DNA from: Pullulanibacillus pueri
GTDB lineage: Bacteria; Bacillota; Bacilli; Bacillales; Sporolactobacillaceae
Reading direction: 5' to 3'
NCBI RefSeq assembly: GCF_014639255.1
Contig: NZ_BMFV01000015.1
Span: forward strand, 1-64,000
DNA length: 64,000 nt
Below the pieces are notes generated by a model that saw only the letters and a list, made by a program, of their open reading frames with translations, was not told where the DNA came from and searched no databases. Shown one piece after another: positions 1 to 6,319 of the stretch (position 1 is the stretch's first letter; the number at the start of each line of letters is the position of its first letter). Both the position numbers and the translations under genes were made by a program.

Positions 1-61
1 AGCTCTTCAGCGCCGATGGTAATTGGGGGCTTCCCCCTGTGAGAGTAGGACGTTGCCGGGC
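1..61 (+). rRNA. 5S rRNA, 3' end (partial)
   Basis: The first 61 bases match the 3' half of Bacillus-type 5S rRNA: the core AGCTCTTCAGCGCCGATGG, then the GGGGGC-TTCC-CCCT helix and the closing GAGAGTAGGACG...GCCGGGC. The 5' half lies outside the window, so this is the end of an rRNA operon read on the plus strand. An intrinsic terminator follows after about 10 bases, as expected for the last gene of an rrn operon. The assignment rests on recalled 5S consensus. Confidence 0.9.
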
Positions 62-70
62 AAAAGGGAA

Positions 71-96
71 AAACAGTCAGAGATGGCTGTTTTTTT
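71..96 (+). terminator. Intrinsic terminator of the rRNA operon
   Basis: A 9-bp stem (AAACAGTCA / TGGCTGTTT, one G-U pair) with a 4-base loop is followed by a run of T. It sits just after the 5S end. A near-identical copy occurs at 439-464. Confidence 0.85.
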
Positions 97-98
97 GT

Positions 99-260
99 GT
101 GTAAAAAAAGCCCGCAAGGGCAAAAGCTTCAGAGCGTGAGGGTTTCGAAGAGCAAAGAGATCAAGGAAGCAAAGGAACGAGACCCGGAATGTACACCGTA
201 CATGAGGATCGAGAGACTGCAGCTGACGCAGAGATCTGCCGCTCAGCGGAAGCCTCAAGC
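99..260 (+). repeat. Post-5S repeat, copy 1
   Basis: This segment begins with AAAAAAAGCCCGCAAGGGC, continues with a TTCAGAGCGTGAGGGTTTCG block, and ends with GCTGACGCAGAGATCTGCCG followed by CGCTCAGCGGAAGCC. The same three blocks recur in the same order at 468-640, with a different middle part. No plausible gene lies here; open frames on both strands are short and made of repeat sequence. Confidence 0.7.
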
Positions 261-304
261 CCCGAATACGGTCGTTAAGCTCGTGCGCCGATGGTAATTG
301 GGGG
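261..304 (+). pseudogene. 5S rRNA fragment (middle part), broken
   Basis: CCCGAATACGGTCGTTAAGC and the following CGCCGATGGTAATTGGGGG match the central part of 5S rRNA. The expected 3' helix strand is missing: at 305 the sequence jumps into an unrelated stretch, and 5S-like sequence resumes only at 401. It cannot fold as an intact 5S. Confidence 0.75.
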
Positions 305-400
305 CGAAAAGACACTTCCTGTCCCTGCGTCTACTCGCTATGCTTCGAAGAGGGCTTTCTCGGGACAAGCCAGCAAATAGGAGTTTTATCATGTTGTAGG
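305..400 (-). repeat. Fragment of the dispersed repeat element inserted between 5S pieces
   Basis: This about 95-base stretch separates two parts of a 5S copy. Read on the minus strand it resembles part of the element at 13494-13998: the CTGCGTCTACTCG and CTTTCTCGG blocks here are complementary to CGAGTAGACGCAG and CCGAGAAAG near 13630-13675. It looks like an inserted or recombined element fragment. Confidence 0.55.
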
Positions 401-429
401 CTCCCTGTGAGAGTAGGACGTTGCCGGGC
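401..429 (+). pseudogene. 5S rRNA 3'-terminal fragment, second copy
   Basis: CTCCCTGTGAGAGTAGGACG and the following TTGCCGGGC repeat the last about 28 bases of the 5S at 34-61. With 261-304 it would make most of a 5S 3' half if the intervening 96 bases were removed. Confidence 0.75.
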
Positions 430-438
430 AAAAGGAAA

Positions 439-464
439 AAACAGTCAGAGATGGCTGTTTTTTT
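439..464 (+). terminator. Second copy of the rRNA terminator
   Basis: The same AAACAGTCA / TGGCTGTTT hairpin and T-run as at 71-96, again about 10 bases after a 5S 3' end. This shows that 5S end plus terminator were duplicated as a unit. Confidence 0.75.
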
Positions 465-467
465 GTA

Positions 468-640
468 TGTAAAAAATAAAAGCCCGCAAGGGCGAAACTT
501 CAGAGCGTGAGGGTTTCGATGAGCATAAAGGAACGCTGACGAAAAGCGTTCACGTCCTGTGACAAACGTAGAAGCCAGCACGTCCTGTGCAAGTGAGTGT
601 AGCTGACGCAGAGATCTGCCGCTCAGCGAAAGCCTCAAGC
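468..640 (+). repeat. Post-5S repeat, copy 2
   Basis: Second copy of the block at 99-260: GCCCGCAAGGGC, TTCAGAGCGTGAGGGTTTCG, and GCTGACGCAGAGATCTGCCG with CGCTCAGCG. Its middle carries CACGTCCTGTGACAA and AGCACGTCCTGTGC, which resemble CACGTCCGTGTGACAA and AGCACTTCCTGTGC at 13798-13840 inside the MITE-like element. Confidence 0.65.
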
Positions 641-672
641 CCCGAACATGGCCGTTAAGCTCGCGCGCCGAT
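641..672 (+). pseudogene. Third 5S rRNA fragment
   Basis: CCCGAACATGGCCGTTAAGC then GCGCCGAT matches the central 5S segment and stops abruptly at about 672. It is the counterpart of 261-304 in the second repeat copy. Confidence 0.65.
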
Positions 673-686
673 AAAAGAAGAAATAG

Positions 687-1004
687 CTATAAAGTCCCTA
701 TAGAAATATCATAATACATGCCGAATTTGTTTTTCTTCATACAAACACCTGGTATAGAATTTTCACTACCGTCGCTAATTTTTGGATTATTGATAGCATA
801 GCAAGAGCCATATCTACTATCCGTTGTATTCGGTTTATTTTGTATTGACGTTGTTAACGCACCGATCGGGTGGCCGTTTAAAAATAGAGTTCTTCTAATA
901 ACCAAAGCCTTTGAAAAAGACATTGAATAATATAGAATAGAAAAAAGCAAGATTATAACAAGTAAAGTGGACAATACGATTCCAGTTCGTTTAATTTTTT
1001 CCAC
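687..1004 (-). CDS. Small single-pass membrane protein, unknown
   Basis: A 105-residue protein starting at GTG, with an AAAGGAAG ribosome binding site about 8 bases upstream. Residues 8-27 are strongly hydrophobic (LSTLLVIILLFSILYYSM), giving one membrane anchor. The rest is polar, contains two cysteines (in YGSCYA and GVCMKK) and would be extracellular if the N terminus is inside. I recognise no family. It sits alone between the rrn tail and a phosphatase gene. The ribosome binding site and membrane segment make it a credible gene, but nothing indicates function. Confidence 0.5.
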   Translation of the reverse strand: MEKIKRTGIVLSTLLVIILLFSILYYSMSFSKALVIRRTLFLNGHPIGALTTSIQNKPNTTDSRYGSCYAINNPKISDGSENSIPGVCMKKNKFGMYYDISIGTL

Positions 1005-1297
1005 TCTTTAGTCTTCCTTTCAATACTATCTCCTGTTATTTCACAAAATGGGTAGGTTATCGAATCGTTTTTTTTTGCCTTATTATCTGAAAGTTTATAT
1101 CCAAGTAAGCTGGAGGAAATTCTGGATTTTTAAATTCATTATGACATTCATAAGGAACTTAATGTAATAAAATAACCTATTCCCGTATTTTCCAACATAC
1201 TTATTAAAAGAATGAATAATGATAGTGTCATTCGTCTAAATCAACTGTTGTTATGTGTTAAAACATCTTTGATAAAAATATATAGATCGGTAAAAAT
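1005..1297. other. AT-rich gap without a gene
   Basis: Between the small membrane protein and the terminator of the HAD gene I see no open frame with a ribosome binding site and no known RNA. The sequence is AT-rich and probably holds the promoter of the minus-strand gene ending at 687. Confidence 0.5.
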
Positions 1298-1330
1298 GAG
1301 CAGACTAAACTATGCGATTTAGCCTGCTCT
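1298..1330 (-). terminator. Terminator of the HAD phosphatase gene
   Basis: The stem GAGCAGACTAAA / TTTAGCCTGCTC with a short loop is followed, in the minus direction, by TTTTTA. It lies about 50 bases beyond the stop of the minus-strand HAD gene. Confidence 0.75.
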
Positions 1331-1381
1331 TTGATGTGATCTTTTCTTTATAGTAAGTGAGTAACTTTAGTTGTCCTAAGC

Positions 1382-2167
1382 TTACTTTATTAATCCAAGA
1401 GATTTTAAGCCATTGTAGATGCCAGATTCAGTAACAGCTGTTGTTTTATGTTTAGCATAGGCGAAGAGGTCAGGATGGCCATTCCCCATGGCGAACCCTT
1501 CACCAACGAGGCTAAGCATTTCTTTATCGTTCATTCCGTCACCAAAAGCAATGGCTTGTTCCGGTGAAATATTGAGTAAGTCAATGACTTTTTGAACTGC
1601 AACGCCTTTATTAACGTTGTCTCTAATCACATCGTAGCTATCGGTATAACCTTCAATGTAGACCTGTGAAAAGTGAAAGTTGTCTTCAGCATAGAGTGAG
1701 ACTTCATTTTCCTTAATATTAATGAGCGTCAGTCCTAAGATTTCATCAAGGCTTTCCTCTGTATAAACTTCGTAATTCTTTATATGAAATTTTTCTGCAA
1801 ACCGCTTTACAACTTGAGATTTCTTAGAGGTGACGAAATTTTTCCCATTCGTATACAATACGATTTCATGACCATTTTCTTTAGCAATGGCAATAAATTT
1901 TCTAATCACCTGTCCATCCATAGGGCGATTAAAAACTTCCTTGTTATTATAAAGGGCATAGGCACCGTTATAACCAATAAAAGAATCAATACCAAGCTCC
2001 TTACCAATATGTAAAACTTCGTGTAAAGGTCTTCCTGTAGCGAGGAAGACTTCAATTCCTTGCCCCTGTACTTGTTTAATGGCTTCTTTCGTAGAATCTT
2101 CAATTGTATCATCAGGTTTTATTACTGTTCCATCAATATCTAAAAATAAAATTTTGTAATTAGTCAT
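1382..2167 (-). CDS. Cof-type HAD-IIB sugar phosphatase
   Basis: A 261-residue haloacid-dehalogenase hydrolase of the Cof/YkrA type, which usually dephosphorylates sugar phosphates or flavin precursors in the cytoplasm. Motif I is LFLDIDGT (residues 8-15, with nucleophile Asp and acid/base Asp). Motif II is the Thr in FLATGRP (about 42-48). The GDGMNDKEML stretch (about 210) holds the motif IV aspartates. The long middle segment is the IIB cap. Length is typical. It starts at ATG after GGAGAC. Substrate cannot be told from sequence. It is transcribed alone, with its own terminator at 1298-1330. Confidence 0.85.
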   Translation of the reverse strand: MTNYKILFLDIDGTVIKPDDTIEDSTKEAIKQVQGQGIEVFLATGRPLHEVLHIGKELGIDSFIGYNGAYALYNNKEVFNRPMDGQVIRKFIAIAKENGHEIVLYTNGKNFVTSKKSQVVKRFAEKFHIKNYEVYTEESLDEILGLTLINIKENEVSLYAEDNFHFSQVYIEGYTDSYDVIRDNVNKGVAVQKVIDLLNISPEQAIAFGDGMNDKEMLSLVGEGFAMGNGHPDLFAYAKHKTTAVTESGIYNGLKSLGLIK

Positions 2168-2430
2168 AAGTTGTCTCCGAATTTAAATTTTTTTCAAAGT
2201 ATAGTTTAACATATTGGACTTAAAGAAAACAGTCACACATTGAAGGGAAGAGAGGGCTGTTACATCTATAAATCCTTTAATCCCATAAACAAGGATAAAT
2301 ATAATCAGAGGCTAACAATTCAAATCTTCTAAAGCGGAGGATGAATTTGGGGAAAATTAAAGAAATCTCAGAAACACATGACGAACGAGTGTCTGAATGA
2401 TAAAATAAGACTGATAATGGAGGGATACAT

Positions 2431-3663
2431 ATGTCAGGATTTGAAGAAAAATTAGAAAAATATGCAGAGCTAGCGGTAAAAAATGGTGTAAATATACAAA
2501 AAGGCCAGGAACTAGTGGTGAGTGCTCCTATTTCGGCGGTTTCTTTCGTACGATTAATTGCTAAAAAGGCCTATCAAGCGGGGGCGAAGCATGTCCACTT
2601 TAGATGGCAAGACGATGAATTAACCCGCACGCGCTTTTTATATGCACCAGAGGAGTCCTTTGAAGAATTCCCAGAATGGGAAGCTCATTCGCTTGAAACT
2701 CTGGCAAAAAAGAATGCAGCGTTTCTGAGTGTCTATATTCCTAACCCTGAACTTCTTAAGGATATTGATCCAGAGAAAATTTCTAAAAACAACAAGGTAC
2801 GCGGTCAGGCGCTAAAAGCCTACAGCGACTATATGATGAAGGATAAAGTCAGCTGGTCATTGATTTCCGTTCCTTCGGATGAATGGGCTGAAAAGCTTTT
2901 CCCTGATTTAGGTCAAGAAGAAGCGATTGCTGAATTATGGGAAACGATTTTTAAAATGACTCGGGCCGACCAAGATGATCCTGTTGCCGCTTGGGAGGCA
3001 CATAAGAAAAACTTGGCTGAAAAAGCAGCATATCTCAATAATAAAAAATATAAAAAGCTCCATTACAAAGCGCCAGGAACGGATCTTTCTATAGAGTTCC
3101 ATGAAAAGGCCAAGTGGGTAGATGCTTCATCTGTTAATGAAAAAGGAGATTCCTTTATTGCCAATATACCTACTGAGGAGGTCTATACACTCCCACTGAA
3201 GACCGGTGTGAATGGAACAGTAACAAGTACAATGCCGCTCAATTATAGTGGGACACTCATCGAGGACCTTCAGCTTACATTTAAAGACGGCAAAATTGTT
3301 GATTATACAGCAAGCAGTGGTGTAGACACTTTAAAACACTTGGTGGAAACGGATGAGGGCTCACATTATTTAGGTGAGGTGGCGCTTGTGCCCCATAATT
3401 CACCGATTTCAGCCTCAGGTTTATTGTTCTTTAATACGTTGTTTGATGAGAATGCTTCCTGTCACTTGGCAATCGGTGAAGCTTACCCGACAACTTTAGA
3501 GGGTGGCGCTAAGATGAGTCGTGAAGAGTTAGACGCTCATGGTGCCAATGATAGCCTCAATCATGTTGATTTTATGATCGGTTCTGCTGAACTTGATATC
3601 GATGGAGAACTTCCAGATGGTACGCGGGAACCTTTAATGAGAAACGGCCTTTGGGCGATATGA
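2431..3663 (+). CDS. ampS: M29-family metalloaminopeptidase AmpS
   Basis: A 410-residue cytoplasmic leucyl-type aminopeptidase of family M29 (AmpS/PepS/aminopeptidase T), which removes N-terminal residues from peptides using two metal ions. Recognisable parts are the N-terminal ELAVKNGVNIQKGQELVVSA segment and the C-terminal metal-binding region with EVALVPHNSPIS, LFDENASCHLAIGEAY and HVDFMIGS, which supply the Glu, His, Tyr and Asp ligands known for the family. Length matches B. subtilis AmpS. ATG at 2431 is preceded by GGAGG at 2418-2422. It is monocistronic, with a terminator directly after it. Confidence 0.93.
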   Translation: MSGFEEKLEKYAELAVKNGVNIQKGQELVVSAPISAVSFVRLIAKKAYQAGAKHVHFRWQDDELTRTRFLYAPEESFEEFPEWEAHSLETLAKKNAAFLSVYIPNPELLKDIDPEKISKNNKVRGQALKAYSDYMMKDKVSWSLISVPSDEWAEKLFPDLGQEEAIAELWETIFKMTRADQDDPVAAWEAHKKNLAEKAAYLNNKKYKKLHYKAPGTDLSIEFHEKAKWVDASSVNEKGDSFIANIPTEEVYTLPLKTGVNGTVTSTMPLNYSGTLIEDLQLTFKDGKIVDYTASSGVDTLKHLVETDEGSHYLGEVALVPHNSPISASGLLFFNTLFDENASCHLAIGEAYPTTLEGGAKMSREELDAHGANDSLNHVDFMIGSAELDIDGELPDGTREPLMRNGLWAI

Positions 3664-3676
3664 ATTAAAATTTTCA

Positions 3677-3710
3677 GGTGACAGTGAATGACGCTGTCAC
3701 CTTCTTCTTT
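3677..3710 (+). terminator. Terminator after ampS
   Basis: Perfect 8-bp stem GGTGACAG / CTGTCACC with a 9-base loop and a T-rich tail, 13 bases after the ampS stop. Confidence 0.8.
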
Positions 3711-3737
3711 AAGATTTGAATTTTTGGAGGTGCCCGA

Positions 3738-4223
3738 ATGACAGTACTAAAAGAGCAATATGAGTGGATCAGACAAACTAGAGAAGCCCTATTTGCTTAT
3801 TGTGAGCGAATAAATCATGAGGATTATATTCGAGAACTGGAGAATTTCGGAGGCTGGTCAATGCGAAAGCTTCACGCTCATGTGGTGGCCTGCTATCAAG
3901 TATGGCTCGGACATTTTGCCATGAAAAGCGCGATGACAATTGTTAACCCTGACTCTGACTGGACTGTCCAAGACATGCGTCAGCTTTTTACTGAAGTTGA
4001 TGACTTAGTTTTCTCTTTCATAAATACATTTAAAGGCAAATGGGATCAAGAACTGTCAGGACCCGTGCCTTGGAAAGAGGGTGAAGAGGCCTTAACTGCC
4101 CTCTGGTTATATACGCATACGCTGACACATGAATTTCATCATAAAGGACAGCTCGTCTCGATAAGCCGACAACTTGGCTATATTCCAGAAGATACAGATC
4201 TAATTGCGCCTTCCCATATCTGA
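3738..4223 (+). CDS. DinB-family putative metal-dependent protein
   Basis: A 161-residue four-helix-bundle protein of the DinB/YfiT superfamily. Members bind a divalent metal with three histidines, and some are thiol-dependent transferases (bacillithiol S-transferases). Candidate ligands are His47 (KLHAHV) and the C-terminal HTLTHEFHHKGQLV stretch (about residues 128-141), which is the family hallmark. ATG with GGAGG 10 bases upstream. It stands alone between the ampS terminator and a convergent gene. Its substrate is not visible. Confidence 0.75.
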   Translation: MTVLKEQYEWIRQTREALFAYCERINHEDYIRELENFGGWSMRKLHAHVVACYQVWLGHFAMKSAMTIVNPDSDWTVQDMRQLFTEVDDLVFSFINTFKGKWDQELSGPVPWKEGEEALTALWLYTHTLTHEFHHKGQLVSISRQLGYIPEDTDLIAPSHI

Positions 4224-4245
4224 AGAAATTTCCCTATAGGAGTGG

Positions 4246-4830
4246 TCATTGGTTAGGTAGAGGAGGTATTCTTGCCCAAAGGGCGTTCATTGTAAAGTTG
4301 GCACAAGCAAGTTTTTCTGACTGAATAGGCTGGTCATCGGCATAGACGTCATGAAGAAGATAATGATCAGCATTTAACAGATAATGTTCTAAAACCCGTG
4401 AAAGAGGGTCGATAAGCCAATATTCTGGGACTCTATACTGTGCATAAGTCATCATCTTGTCTCTACGATCGCGTTTAATAGAATTTGGAGACAGAATCTC
4501 GATGACCAAATCAGGTGCTCCTTCGATGCCTTTGTCGGTAATAATATTGATTCGGCTCCGGTGGACAGCGACGAGATCAGGTTGGCGAACGTCCTTATCT
4601 GAGAAAATGACATCAATGGGTGAAGGGATAATAATAAATGCTTCTCCACAAGAGTCCACCAATAAATGGGATAGATGAAGGTTTAACAATTGGTGAGAGG
4701 TCTTTGACCCAGAAAGCATTTCTAAAGTTCCGCTTGCTAGTTCATAGCGATTCCCGTCGTCAATCTTAGCATAGTCATTATAGGTCATAGGGCTCTCTTG
4801 AACTTTTTTACTAGGCTTTTTTCGATCCAT
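4246..4830 (-). CDS. Uma2-family (DUF820) endonuclease-like protein
   Basis: A 194-residue protein of the Uma2/DUF820 family, a PD-(D/E)XK nuclease fold of unclear role that is common in cyanobacteria and Firmicutes. The family pattern is clear: YELASGTLEML near residue 30, RQPDLVAV (about 78-85), GAPDLVIEILSP (about 103-114, holding the catalytic Asp and Glu) and YRVPEYWLIDP (about 133-143). ATG has an AAGGAG site about 11 bases upstream. It converges with the DinB-like gene with only 22 bases between stops. Biological role unknown. Confidence 0.8.
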   Translation of the reverse strand: MDRKKPSKKVQESPMTYNDYAKIDDGNRYELASGTLEMLSGSKTSHQLLNLHLSHLLVDSCGEAFIIIPSPIDVIFSDKDVRQPDLVAVHRSRINIITDKGIEGAPDLVIEILSPNSIKRDRRDKMMTYAQYRVPEYWLIDPLSRVLEHYLLNADHYLLHDVYADDQPIQSEKLACANFTMNALWARIPPLPNQ

Positions 4831-4904
4831 TTGATATGTACTCCTTTCTCTTGAGATTCATCATGAGTGTATCATAATATTAAAATAATTTATAGAATGA
4901 ACCT

Positions 4905-4938
4905 AAGCTGATCGTTTCGTATGAGGATCGGCTTTTTT
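4905..4938 (+). terminator. Terminator-like hairpin upstream of the sigma operon
   Basis: AAGCTGATC / GATCGGCTT stem (one G-U pair) with a T6 tail, in the gap between the divergent Uma2 and sigma genes. No plus-strand gene ends just before it, so it may insulate the sigma operon or end an unannotated short transcript. Confidence 0.45.
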
Positions 4939-4946
4939 GACGTTCC

Positions 4947-4989
4947 CTTAAGAATTTTTCTTCTAAACTTAAGAAATTCTTAAGTTTTG
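4947..4989. promoter_or_regulatory. Phased CTTAAG boxes, candidate response-regulator sites
   Basis: Three CTTAAG hexamers start at 4947, 4968 and 4979: spacings of 21 and 11 bases, that is two and one helical turns. The 11-bp units read CTTAAGAATTT, CTTAAGAAATT and CTTAAGTTTTG. The last two also form the inverted repeat AAACTTAAG / CTTAAGTTT. Direct repeats on an 11-bp register are typical binding sites for OmpR/PhoB-family regulators, and one is encoded in the operon that starts at 5080. Autoregulation is an inference. Confidence 0.5.
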
Positions 4990-5050
4990 TGTCCCATGAA
5001 TATTAAGATTTGCTGTCTACAATGAAAGTAATCAAAGAGACAGTGGAATC

Positions 5051-5059
5051 TGATATACT
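5051..5059 (+). promoter_or_regulatory. Extended -10 promoter candidate for the sigma operon
   Basis: TGATATACT fits the extended -10 pattern TGnTATAAT at five of six hexamer positions. No good -35 lies 17 bases upstream, which is what a promoter dependent on an activator bound at the CTTAAG boxes would show. I see no ECF-type AAC/CGT pair, so autoregulation by the ECF factor itself is not supported. Confidence 0.4.
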
Positions 5060-5079
5060 GTGACAGGAGGAACCCTATT

Positions 5080-5634
5080 ATGGCAGAAGCTGTATTAGTA
5101 AGGGAAGAGTTAGCGCAAGAGCAAGAGCCCTTTGATACTTATATACAACACTATCGCACACCACTACTTCATTATCTTGAACGGTTATTACGTGATCGCA
5201 TCAAGGCAGAGGACTTTGTTCAAGAGACCTTTCTTAAACTTTATGACCAATTACAACATCGAAAATGGCCTGAAAACATCCCCGCATGGCTCTATCATGT
5301 GGCGACCAATTTATGTCGAGATTATTGGCGAAGTGCCGGCTATCGTCGAGAAAAAGGCTCGCTGGAAAGCTTACCCGAGCAAAGGGATCGCAAAGCCCGG
5401 GTGGTCGATCTCTATGTACGCCGAGAAACAAGGAGCGAAATATTAGAGCTTTTAAAGAAATTGCCAGACTCACATCGAGAGATTATTATGATGCGCTTTT
5501 ACTATGATTTAAAGCTAAGAGAAATTGCCGCTGCTATCGACTGCCCAATAGGGACGGTAAAATCACGATTATTCCATGCTCTGCGTTCGTTACGGCGCGA
5601 AATGGAGGAAAATGGGAGTTTTATCTATGAGTAA
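5080..5634 (+). CDS. ECF-type sigma-70 family factor
   Basis: A 184-residue extracytoplasmic-function sigma factor that directs RNA polymerase to a stress or envelope regulon. Region 2 spans about residues 20-90, with AEDFVQETFLKLY and the AWLYHVATNLCRDYWR -10-binding segment. Region 4 spans about 125-178, with LPDSHREIIMMRFYYDLKLREI and the helix-turn-helix ending GTVKSRLFHALRSLR. GGAGG precedes ATG at 5080. The next gene starts inside its last codons. No anti-sigma gene follows; a two-component system does, which is unusual for a Firmicute ECF factor and recalls the SigE-CseBC arrangement of Streptomyces. Target promoters are unknown. Confidence 0.88.
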   Translation: MAEAVLVREELAQEQEPFDTYIQHYRTPLLHYLERLLRDRIKAEDFVQETFLKLYDQLQHRKWPENIPAWLYHVATNLCRDYWRSAGYRREKGSLESLPEQRDRKARVVDLYVRRETRSEILELLKKLPDSHREIIMMRFYYDLKLREIAAAIDCPIGTVKSRLFHALRSLRREMEENGSFIYE

Positions 5635-6319
5635 TCATGTTGTTTTAGTCGTGGATGATGAAAAAGAAATTCGCGATGCAATCGAAATTTATTTAAAAAA
5701 TGAAGGTCTCACCGTTATTAAAGCTCAAGATGGGGTGGAAGCGATTGAAAAACTCCATGAGCATGACATTCATTTAATTATTTTAGATGTGATGATGCCA
5801 CGGCTGGATGGGATTGCAACGACCTTTAAAATTCGTGAACAGAAAAATATTCCGATCATTATCTTGAGTGCTAAAGCGGAGGACACTGATAAAATCCTCG
5901 GTTTGCAAATCGGGGCTGATGATTATGTCACAAAGCCCTTTAACCCATTAGAATTGATTGCTAGAGTCAAATCACAACTGAGGAGATATGTTAGTTTTGG
6001 AACTTATGATGGTGGCGAAAAGTTAATAGACCTAGGTGGATTGACCTTAGATCAAGCGGCTAAGACAGTAGCTGTTAATGGCGAAGCGGTGAAATTAACG
6101 CCACTTGAATATAAAATTGTGGAGCTACTCATGACCCACGCTGGTCGGGTGTTTTCGATTAATGAGATTTACGAGCGTGTATGGAAGGAACCTGGGTACA
6201 ATGCCGAAAACACAGTGGCCGTACATATTCGAAAAATTCGCGAAAAAATAGAAATCAATCCAAAAGAACCAAGATACTTAAAGGTGGTGTGGGGGATTGG
6301 ATACAAAATTGAAAAATAG
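5627..6319 (+). CDS. OmpR/PhoB-family response regulator
   Basis: A 230-residue two-component response regulator. The receiver domain (about 1-115) has the acidic pair in VVDDEKE, phospho-acceptor Asp54 in ILDVMMP and the conserved Lys in YVTKPF. The winged-helix DNA-binding domain (about 130-230) has LTPLEYKIVELL, RVFSINEIYERVW and TVAVHIRKIREKIE. I chose ATG at 5627: it overlaps the sigma stop by 8 bases and has GGGAG 9 bases upstream; a longer in-frame start at 5576 would lie well inside the sigma gene. It is translationally coupled to both neighbours. Probable partner of the kinase that follows; the CTTAAG boxes at 4947-4989 are candidate targets. Confidence 0.92.
   Translation: MSNHVVLVVDDEKEIRDAIEIYLKNEGLTVIKAQDGVEAIEKLHEHDIHLIILDVMMPRLDGIATTFKIREQKNIPIIILSAKAEDTDKILGLQIGADDYVTKPFNPLELIARVKSQLRRYVSFGTYDGGEKLIDLGGLTLDQAAKTVAVNGEAVKLTPLEYKIVELLMTHAGRVFSINEIYERVWKEPGYNAENTVAVHIRKIREKIEINPKEPRYLKVVWGIGYKIEK

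Noticed and set aside
261-429. A second functional 5S rRNA gene
   Set aside because: The 5S-like parts are interrupted by 96 foreign bases, and the 5' third is absent.
97-638. Open frames on both strands in the post-5S region
   Set aside because: They consist of duplicated repeat and 5S fragments and lack convincing ribosome binding sites.
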